From contig CAIJOY010000007.1 in NCBI GenBank assembly GCA_903822425.1, positions 1-64,000 of the forward strand: DNA of 64,000 nucleotides, in the 5' to 3' direction. The translations under genes were made by a program, and so were the position numbers. This document shows positions 55,296 through 64,000 of the stretch, one piece after another (position 1 is the stretch's first letter; each line of letters starts with the position of its first letter). Under the pieces are notes generated by a model that was given only the letters and a program-made list of their open reading frames with translations, did no database searches and was not told where the DNA came from. This DNA comes from an uncultured Actinomycetes bacterium (GTDB lineage Bacteria > Actinomycetota > Actinomycetes > Nanopelagicales > Nanopelagicaceae).

Positions 55296-56835
55296 TAAAA
55301 ACGGCGTACTAGTTGTCGATTTCGGAGCGCAGTACGCCCAGTTAATTGCTCGTCGTGTTCGGGAAGCTCATGTCTATAGCGAAATCGTTTCTTCATCAGT
55401 CAGCGCTGCAGATGTGCGCGCGCTAAACCCAGAGGCGATCATTCTCTCCGGTGGACCATCGAGTGTGTATTCACCAGGGGCTCCAACATTTGATTCAGAA
55501 ATATTCTCATTAGGAATCCCTGTTTTTGGAATCTGTTATGGATTTCAAGTTATGGCCGCAGCGCTGGGCGGGGTTGTCACCCAGACAGGTAAATCAGAGT
55601 TTGGCCGCACGCAAGTGACTGCGCAAAAATCAAAGATCTTTAATGCACTCCCACTTTCTCAAAACGTGTGGATGAGCCATGGCGATGCAGTTACCCAGAC
55701 ACCTACCGGATTTAGTGTCTGCGCCTCAACTTCAGACACTGCTATCGCAGCATTTGAAAATGAAGATGCAACTTTGGCTGGAGTTCAATTTCACCCAGAA
55801 GTTTTGCATACAGAACATGGCCAGGCCCTTCTCCAGCATTGGTTGGTCGAAGTTGCCAAGTGCTCTGCAACCTGGACTGCTTCTAATATTGCTGAAAATG
55901 AAATATCAAAAGTGAAAGTCCTCGTTGGTAGTAAGAGAGTGATTTGCGGATTATCAGGTGGAGTGGATTCTGCTGTGGCGGCAGCAATTGTTCAAAAAGC
56001 AATTGGATCCCAGCTGACATGTGTTTTTGTGGATCATGGATTATTGCGCGATGGTGAAGCCGAACAAGTTGAGAAAGATTTTGTTGCTGCAACTGGAGTA
56101 GCGCTAAAGGTTGTCAATGTTCGCGATCAGTTCATGTCAGCCCTCACTGGGGTTTCAGATCCAGAAAGTAAAAGAAAGATTATTGGACGTGAGTTCATTC
56201 GAGCATTTGAAGTTGCAGCCCGTGATATCGCATCGGGGGGAGATGTTGAATTCTTAGTGCAAGGAACTCTGTATCCTGATGTAGTTGAATCAGGAGGAGG
56301 CAGCGGCACTGCCAACATCAAATCCCATCACAACGTGGGTGGGTTGCCAGATGATTTGCAGTTCACTCTCATTGAACCCCTCCGCACTCTTTTTAAAGAC
56401 GAAGTGCGTCAAGTTGGACTCGAATTGGGCTTGCCTGCAGAGATTGTTATGCGTCAACCATTTCCTGGACCAGGTTTAGCGATCCGAGTTATTGGTGCAA
56501 TTACAGAAGATCGTTTATCTATTTTGCGCCATGCCGATCGCATTGTGCGTCAGGAATTACATGCTGCTGGGCAAGATCGCCAAATCTGGCAATGCCCCGT
56601 CGTTCTATTGGCCGATGTTCGAAGCGTTGGAGTTCAGGGCGATGGGCGCACTTACGGGCATCCGATAGTTTTACGCCCGGTCTCGAGTGAAGATGCGATG
56701 ACTGCTGACTGGTCTCGACTACCCTATGAACTCTTAGAGAAGATTTCGACCCGTATTACCAATGAAGTGCGCGATGTGAATCGAGTAGTTCTAGATATAA
56801 CCAGCAAACCACCCGGAACGATTGAATGGGAATAA
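55288..56835 (+). CDS. guaA: GMP synthase (glutamine-hydrolysing), GTG start overlapping guaB3
   Basis: [62 protein letters not shown]. Confidence 0.97.
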   Translation: MSNKNGVLVVDFGAQYAQLIARRVREAHVYSEIVSSSVSAADVRALNPEAIILSGGPSSVYSPGAPTFDSEIFSLGIPVFGICYGFQVMAAALGGVVTQTGKSEFGRTQVTAQKSKIFNALPLSQNVWMSHGDAVTQTPTGFSVCASTSDTAIAAFENEDATLAGVQFHPEVLHTEHGQALLQHWLVEVAKCSATWTASNIAENEISKVKVLVGSKRVICGLSGGVDSAVAAAIVQKAIGSQLTCVFVDHGLLRDGEAEQVEKDFVAATGVALKVVNVRDQFMSALTGVSDPESKRKIIGREFIRAFEVAARDIASGGDVEFLVQGTLYPDVVESGGGSGTANIKSHHNVGGLPDDLQFTLIEPLRTLFKDEVRQVGLELGLPAEIVMRQPFPGPGLAIRVIGAITEDRLSILRHADRIVRQELHAAGQDRQIWQCPVVLLADVRSVGVQGDGRTYGHPIVLRPVSSEDAMTADWSRLPYELLEKISTRITNEVRDVNRVVLDITSKPPGTIEWE

Positions 56836-56837
56836 AA

Positions 56838-57473
56838 ATGAAACGTGGAATCTACTGTGCAGTGTTTGTTCTACTTGTTGGCAGCCTGTCTGCCTGTTCG
56901 AGCAAAGCAACAACAGCCGAAGGCTGTGCTTCAACAACTGCAGTGGGTCATAGTCCAAAAAGTGTTACTCCGCCTGCAACAGTTCTTGCTGAAAAGGTCT
57001 CCAAACTTACATTGGTTACTAACTGCGGAAACATTGAAATTTCGCTTTTGCAAGATAAAGCGCCTTTGACAGTTACTGCGATCACAACTTTAGCTAGAGC
57101 TGGTTTTTATGATGCGACTTTGTGTCACCGATTAACCACTCTAGGGATCTACGTTTTGCAATGCGGAGACCCAACTGCTACAGGCAGTGGAGGGCCAACT
57201 TTCCACTTCCCTGACGAGAATTTGCCACCAGCAATTAACAACAACTATCCAGCAGGTACGGTGGCTATGGCTAACTCTGGACCCAATACCAACGGTTCCC
57301 AATTCTTCTTGGTGTATGACGACACATCACTCAGAGCCGCTTACACGATTTGGGGCACGATCACTTCAGGTTTGGATATTGTGAAAAAGATCGCGGCAGC
57401 CGGTGTTGATGGTGGCTCAAATGATGGCAAGCCAAAGATGACGATCGCGATTGAAAGTGTGAGCGTTAAGTAA
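56838..57473 (+). CDS. Lipoprotein cyclophilin-type peptidyl-prolyl cis-trans isomerase
   Basis: Lipobox LVGSLSAC; CHRLTTLGIYVLQCGDPTATGSGGPTFHFPDE, GTVAMANSGPNTNGSQFFLVY. Confidence 0.9.
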   Translation: MKRGIYCAVFVLLVGSLSACSSKATTAEGCASTTAVGHSPKSVTPPATVLAEKVSKLTLVTNCGNIEISLLQDKAPLTVTAITTLARAGFYDATLCHRLTTLGIYVLQCGDPTATGSGGPTFHFPDENLPPAINNNYPAGTVAMANSGPNTNGSQFFLVYDDTSLRAAYTIWGTITSGLDIVKKIAAAGVDGGSNDGKPKMTIAIESVSVK

Positions 57474-57474
57474 T

Positions 57475-58197
57475 TTAGTTTGTATTGACGATCTTAAAAG
57501 CTTCAGCAATTCTGCCTTCTGCGAAACCGCCGAGGGCAGCATTGCGTTCTCCCCATGAACGAACCATATTTTCGAGTTCAGGATTGTGTGCTGTTTGGGA
57601 AACATGTTGATGCAACGCCGCCATCTTCAATGGAAAAGTGTCAGTGATATCTACGAAGTGATCAGGAGTTGAGTGCGCAGTAACCCACACTTCCTTGACT
57701 CGCCAAGGCTTATGTCCTTCTTCGAGTAAGTCAGTAAATGCAAATGGATTTCTGGCGTCTGGATACACCGCTTGAATTGCACTTTCTCCAGCAGCAAGGT
57801 GATCAGGGTGGCTAGCACCAATGCGATCCCAATTGCGTTCAGGACTTTGACAGACCATGCGATCAGGCTGTGCGATACGAATTGCACGCACAATGTCTTT
57901 GCGTAATCCAAGTGTTGGTTCTAGTGAGCCGTCACGATAATTGAGAAAAGTAATATCGGTTACGCCGATCGCCGCACCCGCTGCGCGTTGCTCACGCTGG
58001 CGCACTGCAGGCATTTGCTCAAGTGGAATTCCAGATTCTTCCCCACCTTGATCGCCATTGGTGCAGATGCAATAAGAAACATGAATGCCTGCTTTTATCC
58101 ACGCCGCAATTGTCCCGGATGCACCGAAATCGGAATCATCTGGATGTGCACTAACAACTAATACTCGTTTGATCTCGCTATCGGCAATCGGTTCCAT
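57475..58197 (-). CDS. PIG-L/LmbE-family N-acetyl-sugar deacetylase
   Basis: VLVVSAHPDDSDFGASGTIAAWIKAGIHVSYCICTNGDQGGEE; SHPDHLAAGESAIQAVYPDARNPFAF. Confidence 0.9.
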   Translation of the reverse strand: MEPIADSEIKRVLVVSAHPDDSDFGASGTIAAWIKAGIHVSYCICTNGDQGGEESGIPLEQMPAVRQREQRAAGAAIGVTDITFLNYRDGSLEPTLGLRKDIVRAIRIAQPDRMVCQSPERNWDRIGASHPDHLAAGESAIQAVYPDARNPFAFTDLLEEGHKPWRVKEVWVTAHSTPDHFVDITDTFPLKMAALHQHVSQTAHNPELENMVRSWGERNAALGGFAEGRIAEAFKIVNTN

Positions 58198-58257
58198 TTT
58201 TTCCCTTAACTTCTCCGCGATTCATCTGTGCTGTGCTTGTCGCCGAAGCCTAATAGA

Positions 58258-60504
58258 ATGAGCGCTATGACGAGCGCTGATTCCTTACTTGAGGGGCTCA
58301 ATCCGCAGCAGCAGGCGGCTGTTACCCATTCAGGTGGCCCACTTCTCGTGGTTGCAGGTGCCGGTTCAGGGAAAACTCGAGTTCTAACACGTCGCATTGC
58401 TTATTTGATGGCAAGGCGTGGAGCAGCACCTTATGAAATTCTTGCAATCACTTTTACAAATAAGGCTGCGGGGGAGATGAAAGAACGTGTGGCTGAACTT
58501 GTGGGCCCTGTTGCACGTTCAATGTGGGTTTCAACATTTCACTCCGCGTGTGTTCGCATGCTGCGTCAAGAAGCTGCCCGATTGGGCTATAGCAATTCTT
58601 TTAGCATCTACGATCAAGCTGATAGCTTGAGGCTGATTTCAATCGTCTCTAAGGATCTCAATCTAGATTCCAAGCGCTACCCACCCCGGCAATTTCAAGC
58701 GATGATTTCCAATGCAAAAAACGAACTTCTTGGCCCAGTTGATTATCAGGGGGCTACTCAGAATCAATTCGAACAGGTTGTCGCAGAGGTCTATGCGCTC
58801 TATCAGCGACGTTTACAACAAGCCAATGCTATGGATTTTGATGACCTCATCCTAAAAACTGTTGAAGTTTTTCAGAGATTTCCTGAAACAAAATCCCGTT
58901 TTAGATCCAGGTTCCGTCACGTACTTGTGGATGAATATCAAGATACAAATCATGCTCAGTATCAACTTATTCGCGAACTTGTTGGCACAGATGAAGATGG
59001 AATACCAGCTGCAGAATTGTGTGTAGTGGGAGATGCCGATCAATCCATTTACGGATTTCGAGGAGCAACGATTCGCAACATCATGCAATTTGAGTTGGAT
59101 TATCCAAAAGCAAAGACTGTATTGCTTGAACAAAACTACAGATCAACGCAGAACATCCTTAATGCTGCTAATGCTGTAATCACACAAAATGAAAGTCGCA
59201 AAGAGAAAAACCTTTGGTCAGATGCTGGCTCCGGTGCTCCGTTGGTGGGCTATGTCGCTGAATCAGAGCACGATGAAGCAGAGTTCATCAAAGATGAGAT
59301 TCGTACTTTGCAAAATGCTGGAACATCTCAACCAGGGGATACTGCAATTTTTTATCGCACAAACGCACAATCGCGCGTTTTTGAAGAAGTCTTTATGAGG
59401 GCTGGATTGCCTTATAAAGTCGTGGGCGGTGTTCGATTCTATGAACGCAAAGAAGTTAAAGACCTATTGGCGTATTTACGAGTCATTGCAAACCACAGTG
59501 ATGAAGTCTCACTTCGGAGAATTATCAATGTACCCAAGCGCGGTGTCGGTGATCGGGCGTTGGATTATGTTGATGAATTCTGCAATACAAATTTTATTCC
59601 ATTCTGGCAAGGACTCCTGCGGTGTAACGAGATTTCAGATGTACCAGCGCGTGCTGCTTCAGCCATTCACGAATTTGTCACGATGATTACCGCCTTAGAA
59701 GTTCTTGTTGAAGCCAAGGTGCGACCTTCGGTAATCATCGAAGCCGCACTTGAGCAATCTGGATTATTGGCTGAGCTCTCTGGAAGTACTGACCCTCAAG
59801 ACGAAGTCCGTGTTGAGAACTTACAAGAACTTGTCGCCGTTTCACTTGAATATGAAGAACGTCCTTTTGATGCGCTGGGCGAAGACGAAGAGATATCTTT
59901 GCAAGGTTTTCTCGAACAAGTATCACTGGTGGCTGATGCTGATGAAATTCCAGATGGGCAAGATCATGGTGGCGTCGTAACGTTGATGACTTTGCATACC
60001 GCTAAAGGCCTTGAATTCCCAACAGTCTTTCTCACCGGATTAGAAGATGGAATATTTCCGCATTCTCGAACACTGGGTGAGGCCAAAGATATTGAAGAAG
60101 AACGACGTCTGGCATATGTCGGCCTCACGCGTGCAGAACAACGCTTGTATTTAACTCGCGCCGAATCACGTTCTTCCTGGGGTGCACCAAGTTTTAATCC
60201 GGCATCACGTTTTCTCGATGAGATTCCAGAAGATGTAATCGAGTGGCGCAATCAAAGTGCGAGTGGTTTTAAAATTTCTACGAGGCGAAATTTCTCAGCA
60301 CCTGCGCCTTTGCCTCGAGCCACGGGTAAGAAAAGTGCTGCAATGGATTTGGCGCTCGGTGAGCGTGTGTCACATGACACATTCGGGCTTGGAACGGTAG
60401 TTGCACTCTCTGGTGAAGGTGATCGCGCTGAAGCCACCGTCAATTTCGGCACCTACGGAGAGAAGCGATTGCTGCTGCGTTATGCGCCCGTGGAGAAGCT
60501 CTAG
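58258..60504 (+). CDS. pcrA: UvrD/PcrA-type ATP-dependent DNA helicase
   Basis: LNPQQQAAVTHSGGPLLVVAGAGSGKTRVLTRRIAYL, VDEYQDTNHAQYQLI, GDADQSIYGFRGA, TLHTAKGLEFPTVFLTGLEDGIFPH; start 58258 or 58267. Confidence 0.95.
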   Translation: MSAMTSADSLLEGLNPQQQAAVTHSGGPLLVVAGAGSGKTRVLTRRIAYLMARRGAAPYEILAITFTNKAAGEMKERVAELVGPVARSMWVSTFHSACVRMLRQEAARLGYSNSFSIYDQADSLRLISIVSKDLNLDSKRYPPRQFQAMISNAKNELLGPVDYQGATQNQFEQVVAEVYALYQRRLQQANAMDFDDLILKTVEVFQRFPETKSRFRSRFRHVLVDEYQDTNHAQYQLIRELVGTDEDGIPAAELCVVGDADQSIYGFRGATIRNIMQFELDYPKAKTVLLEQNYRSTQNILNAANAVITQNESRKEKNLWSDAGSGAPLVGYVAESEHDEAEFIKDEIRTLQNAGTSQPGDTAIFYRTNAQSRVFEEVFMRAGLPYKVVGGVRFYERKEVKDLLAYLRVIANHSDEVSLRRIINVPKRGVGDRALDYVDEFCNTNFIPFWQGLLRCNEISDVPARAASAIHEFVTMITALEVLVEAKVRPSVIIEAALEQSGLLAELSGSTDPQDEVRVENLQELVAVSLEYEERPFDALGEDEEISLQGFLEQVSLVADADEIPDGQDHGGVVTLMTLHTAKGLEFPTVFLTGLEDGIFPHSRTLGEAKDIEEERRLAYVGLTRAEQRLYLTRAESRSSWGAPSFNPASRFLDEIPEDVIEWRNQSASGFKISTRRNFSAPAPLPRATGKKSAAMDLALGERVSHDTFGLGTVVALSGEGDRAEATVNFGTYGEKRLLLRYAPVEKL

Positions 60505-60556
60505 GATTACACCCGTTCTGGTTTAAAACCGCCTTATGTCATGAATGGAGTCCTGC

Positions 60557-61720
60557 GTGGATCTCTTTGAATATCAAGCAAGAGATCTTTTTGAAAAGCA
60601 TGGAGTTCCCGTACTAGCAGGCGCAGTTGCAACTACACCAGATGAAGCACACGCAGCAGCACTAGCTATCGGTGGCAAAGTTGTTGTTAAAGCCCAAGTG
60701 AAAGTAGGCGGCCGCGGTAAAGCCGGTGGTGTGAAGTTGGCAATTGATGCCGCAGATGCGCGTGAAAAAGCCGCAGCAATTTTAGGTATGGATATCAAGG
60801 GCCACGTTGTTGGGAAAGTCATGATCGCCCAAGCTGCACCCATTGAAGCCGAATATTATTTAGCAATCTTGCTTGATCGATCAAATAGAACCTTTCTCGT
60901 TATGGCATCTGTTGCAGGTGGAATGGATATCGAGCAAGTGGCTCGTGAAACTCCTGAAAAGTTGGCAAAAGTTCCGGTTAACTCCAATCATGGGATTTCC
61001 AAGCTTGAAGCTCTCAAAATTATTCAAGGAGCACAATTTCCAGCAGATATTGCCGAGCAAGTAGCTGACACTTTGGTCTTAATTTGGAAAGTTTTTGTAG
61101 ATGAAGATGCGACGTTAGTAGAAATTAACCCATTAGTTAAAACATCCGATGGACGCATTATTGCCCTTGATGGAAAAGTTACTCTCGATGACAATGCGGG
61201 TTTTCGCCATCTTGATCATGAAGCGTTAGTGGATCAATCAGCCACTAATCCTCTTGAGGCTTTAGCCAAAGCAAAAGATCTCAACTATGTAAAACTTGAT
61301 GGCGAAGTTGGAATTATAGGAAATGGCGCAGGTTTAGTAATGAGCACTCTTGATGTCGTGGCATACGCCGGTGAAAAATTTGGTGGCGTTAAGCCCGCTA
61401 ACTTCTTAGATATTGGCGGAGGAGCATCTGCCCAAGTAATGGCCGATGGCCTATCAATTATCCTTGGAGATAAAGATGTAAAAAGCGTCTTCGTTAACGT
61501 CTTTGGTGGAATTACCTCCTGTGATGCAGTTGCAAACGGAATCGTTCAAGCCCTTGAAATGCTGGGAGAAAAAGCGACTAAACCCATTGTTGTCAGACTT
61601 GATGGTAACAACGTCATTGAAGGACGCGCGATTCTCAATCGTGCCGCCCATCCACTCATTCAACAATTAGACACAATGGATGGCGCTGCTGCTCGCGCTG
61701 CAGAATTGGCGGCCAAGTAA
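60557..61720 (+). CDS. sucC: Succinyl-CoA synthetase subunit beta (GTG start)
   Basis: [72 protein letters not shown]. Confidence 0.97.
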   Translation: MDLFEYQARDLFEKHGVPVLAGAVATTPDEAHAAALAIGGKVVVKAQVKVGGRGKAGGVKLAIDAADAREKAAAILGMDIKGHVVGKVMIAQAAPIEAEYYLAILLDRSNRTFLVMASVAGGMDIEQVARETPEKLAKVPVNSNHGISKLEALKIIQGAQFPADIAEQVADTLVLIWKVFVDEDATLVEINPLVKTSDGRIIALDGKVTLDDNAGFRHLDHEALVDQSATNPLEALAKAKDLNYVKLDGEVGIIGNGAGLVMSTLDVVAYAGEKFGGVKPANFLDIGGGASAQVMADGLSIILGDKDVKSVFVNVFGGITSCDAVANGIVQALEMLGEKATKPIVVRLDGNNVIEGRAILNRAAHPLIQQLDTMDGAAARAAELAAK

Positions 61721-62601
61721 TGTCAATCTTCATAAGTAAATCCTCACGAGTCATAGTTCAAGGCATGACCGGTTCTGAAGGTACAAAGCACACTCGACGA
61801 ATGCTGGCATCTGGAACCGTGATAGTTGGTGGCGTGACGCCAGGTAAAGGTGGCCAAGTAATTGATATCGATGGTCATAAACTTCCCGTTTTTAACACTG
61901 TGGCCGAAGCGATTGCAGCAACCAAGGCCGATGTATCGGTTGTATTTGTACCGCCAAAGTTTGCAAAAGCGGCAGTTGTTGATGCAATTGATGCAGCGCT
62001 TCCATTAGTTGTCGTCATCACTGAAGGTATTCCCGTGCATGACACAGCAGCATTTTTTGCATACGCACAAAGCAAGGGCACTACTCGCATTGTTGGCCCC
62101 AACTGTCCTGGCTTAATTACTCCCGGTCAATGCAATGTTGGAATCATTCCTGCAGACATCACAGGACCTGGACCTATTGGATTAGTTTCAAAATCAGGAA
62201 CCTTGACCTACCAAATGATGTATGAACTTCGAGATATTGGCTTTAGCACGGCCGTTGGAATCGGTGGAGATCCGATCATCGGCACGACACATATCGATTG
62301 TTTGCGTGCATTCCAAGATGATCCTGATACCACAGCAATTGTGATGATCGGTGAAATTGGTGGTGACGCAGAAGAACGTGCTGCAGCCTTTATCAGCGAA
62401 TACGTAACAAAACCTGTTGTCGGTTATGTTGCTGGTTTCACTGCTCCTGAAGGTAAAACTATGGGGCATGCCGGCGCAATCGTTTCTGGTTCATCTGGAA
62501 CAGCACAAGGAAAGAAAGATGCACTTGAAGCTGCCGGTGTTCAAGTGGGTAAGACACCTAGTGAGACCGCCGCTTTGATGCGCGCGCTTTTGAATCGATA
62601 A
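61720..62601 (+). CDS. sucD: Succinyl-CoA synthetase subunit alpha
   Basis: [64 protein letters not shown]. Confidence 0.97.
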   Translation: MSIFISKSSRVIVQGMTGSEGTKHTRRMLASGTVIVGGVTPGKGGQVIDIDGHKLPVFNTVAEAIAATKADVSVVFVPPKFAKAAVVDAIDAALPLVVVITEGIPVHDTAAFFAYAQSKGTTRIVGPNCPGLITPGQCNVGIIPADITGPGPIGLVSKSGTLTYQMMYELRDIGFSTAVGIGGDPIIGTTHIDCLRAFQDDPDTTAIVMIGEIGGDAEERAAAFISEYVTKPVVGYVAGFTAPEGKTMGHAGAIVSGSSGTAQGKKDALEAAGVQVGKTPSETAALMRALLNR

Positions 62602-62606
62602 CTTTG

Positions 62607-63710
62607 ATGTTCCAACGCGTCCTCTGGGTCTCGTTGACACAAGTTTTTCGCAGCATCGCACTTGTACTCCTGCCTACAGCGTTCATCGCTCTTCTTGCAT
62701 GGGCAAGTGCCGGAAGCAGCAACGCAAACACAGCTGATCCAATTCGTGCGGCTTTGTGGATTTGGTTGGCTGCCCACCACATTCCTTTTCACGTACTTTT
62801 ACCACCGGGGGGAGAAAGTGGATTACTTTCCTACCTTCCGTTAGGCGCTCTGTTACTTCCATTTTTTGCTATAAGAAATAGTTTTGCTCGGGTGAGTGAT
62901 CGTATTGATATCGGAGCGCGTGCTATCTCACTTGCTCGGACTTTATTTGCGGCTCTATATGCAATAGCCTCGATTCTCATCGCGTTAATTTCTCATACCT
63001 CATCGGTTAGTGCCATTCTTTATTGGATTCCCTTGATTATTCTGCCGAGTGTTTGGCTCGTCACTGCCACAGTGCGACCACAAAGCCGGCGGAGGGGCAG
63101 TGAGGTGTTAATCATTACTAAGAAAATTTTGGCCACTACCCTTGGAATTTCATCTCTGATCCTTGGTATCGCACTTTTTTGCCAAATCTCTACCGTCAAA
63201 AACTTAACAGTGATTTTACAACCTGGAATTTTGGGTGGGTTTTTGTTGCTTCTGCTTAACCTTCTCTATGTGCCAAATGCGATTCTTGGAACTTTTGCGT
63301 ATTTAGCAGGGCCAGGATTTGCCGTAGGCGCACACACTTTAATTTCACCATGGCATCGCAGCATTGCTGAAATTCCGGCACTGCCTTTCTTGGGAGCCTT
63401 GCCTACTGGACGCCATCCACTCTGGCTATTTTCACTATTGATCTTTGTTGCTGCCGGAGCAGTCATATACAACTGGACAATTTCACAAGATGCTCGCGTA
63501 CTCCAACGGAGTTATGTAGCTATTGTTCTGGCAACTGCTGGGCTCTCATTTTTAGGAAGTGGCGCTTTGTTAACAAATGCGCTGCGCTCGGTAGGGCTTT
63601 CTACATGGCAAGTCACGCTAGCGGTTGCTGTGGAAATGGGTTTAGGTATTGCACTTGCAGCATTTGTACCCGTTGGGATTGACGCGGTCAGGTTGAAATT
63701 ACGTCGATGA
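62607..63710 (+). CDS. DUF6350-like polytopic membrane protein
   Basis: Many hydrophobic segments; conserved position between sucCD and purN in actinobacteria (established context). Confidence 0.65.
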   Translation: MFQRVLWVSLTQVFRSIALVLLPTAFIALLAWASAGSSNANTADPIRAALWIWLAAHHIPFHVLLPPGGESGLLSYLPLGALLLPFFAIRNSFARVSDRIDIGARAISLARTLFAALYAIASILIALISHTSSVSAILYWIPLIILPSVWLVTATVRPQSRRRGSEVLIITKKILATTLGISSLILGIALFCQISTVKNLTVILQPGILGGFLLLLLNLLYVPNAILGTFAYLAGPGFAVGAHTLISPWHRSIAEIPALPFLGALPTGRHPLWLFSLLIFVAAGAVIYNWTISQDARVLQRSYVAIVLATAGLSFLGSGALLTNALRSVGLSTWQVTLAVAVEMGLGIALAAFVPVGIDAVRLKLRR

Positions 63711-64000
63711 AAAAAAGTATCGTGATTCTGGCTTCTGGGGATGGTTCCTTAGCGCAAAGCATCATGAATGCAGTGCAAAGCGGAGAGCTTGACGCAAAAG
63801 TTGCGGCAGTTGTATGCGATCAACCAAAAGCTAAGGTACTTGAACGAGCGAGTGCAGGACAGATTACGGCGAAAATTGTGCCGATGCTCAATGATCGCCG
63901 AGAATGGGATGCACTTATTTTTTCTACCGTTGCATCTTTGGCTCCTGATTTAGTTGTCAGTGCTGGTTTTATGCGAATACTCTCACCAGAGTTTGTCTCG
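63707..64000 (+). CDS. purN: Phosphoribosylglycinamide formyltransferase, truncated by the window end
   Basis: Hand translation: MKKSIVILASGDGSLAQSIMNAVQSGELDAKVAAVVCDQPKAKVLERA...DLVVSAGFMRILSPEFVS, open to the window edge; not in the ORF track. Confidence 0.9.
   Translation, partial: MKKSIVILASGDGSLAQSIMNAVQSGELDAKVAAVVCDQPKAKVLERASAGQITAKIVPMLNDRREWDALIFSTVASLAPDLVVSAGFMRILSPEFVS

Overview
The window is a gene-dense, almost entirely plus-strand, moderate-GC actinobacterial chromosome segment. WhiB, actinobacterial GuaB3, a SigE-family sigma factor, DUF6350 and the gene order suggest a freshwater acI/Nanopelagicales-like lineage, but that assignment is inference. It begins with tuf and the S10-spc-alpha ribosomal protein supercluster (rpsJ...secY-adk-map // infA-rpmJ-rpsM-rpsK-rpsD-rpoA-rplQ-truA). 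It continues with an ABC-F gene, rplM-rpsI, glmM-glmS-acpS-alr, tsaE-tsaB-rimI-tsaD, groES-groEL, guaB-guaB3-guaA, uvrD/pcrA, sucCD, a DUF6350-like gene and a purN cut by the window end. Two accessory blocks interrupt this core. Block 1 (about 14.4 kb between map and infA) carries a Dpp/Opp-type ABC importer, a SIS-domain NagB-II-like deaminase, a sigma factor with a putative membrane partner, two large secreted proteins sharing a C-terminal domain ending in CPxGYKKK, a DUF4436-like membrane protein and a minimal NagA. Block 2 (about 6.5 kb between alr and tsaE) carries a Liv-type importer translationally coupled to a secreted alpha/beta hydrolase. The best candidates for something undescribed are the sigma/secreted-protein cassette with its shared C-terminal module, the structured leader upstream of rpsM, the terminator-like hairpin inside the 5' end of truA, a CBS-less IMPDH, and a CarH/LitR-like B12 photoreceptor candidate. 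No tRNA, rRNA, CRISPR array or transposase was recognised.
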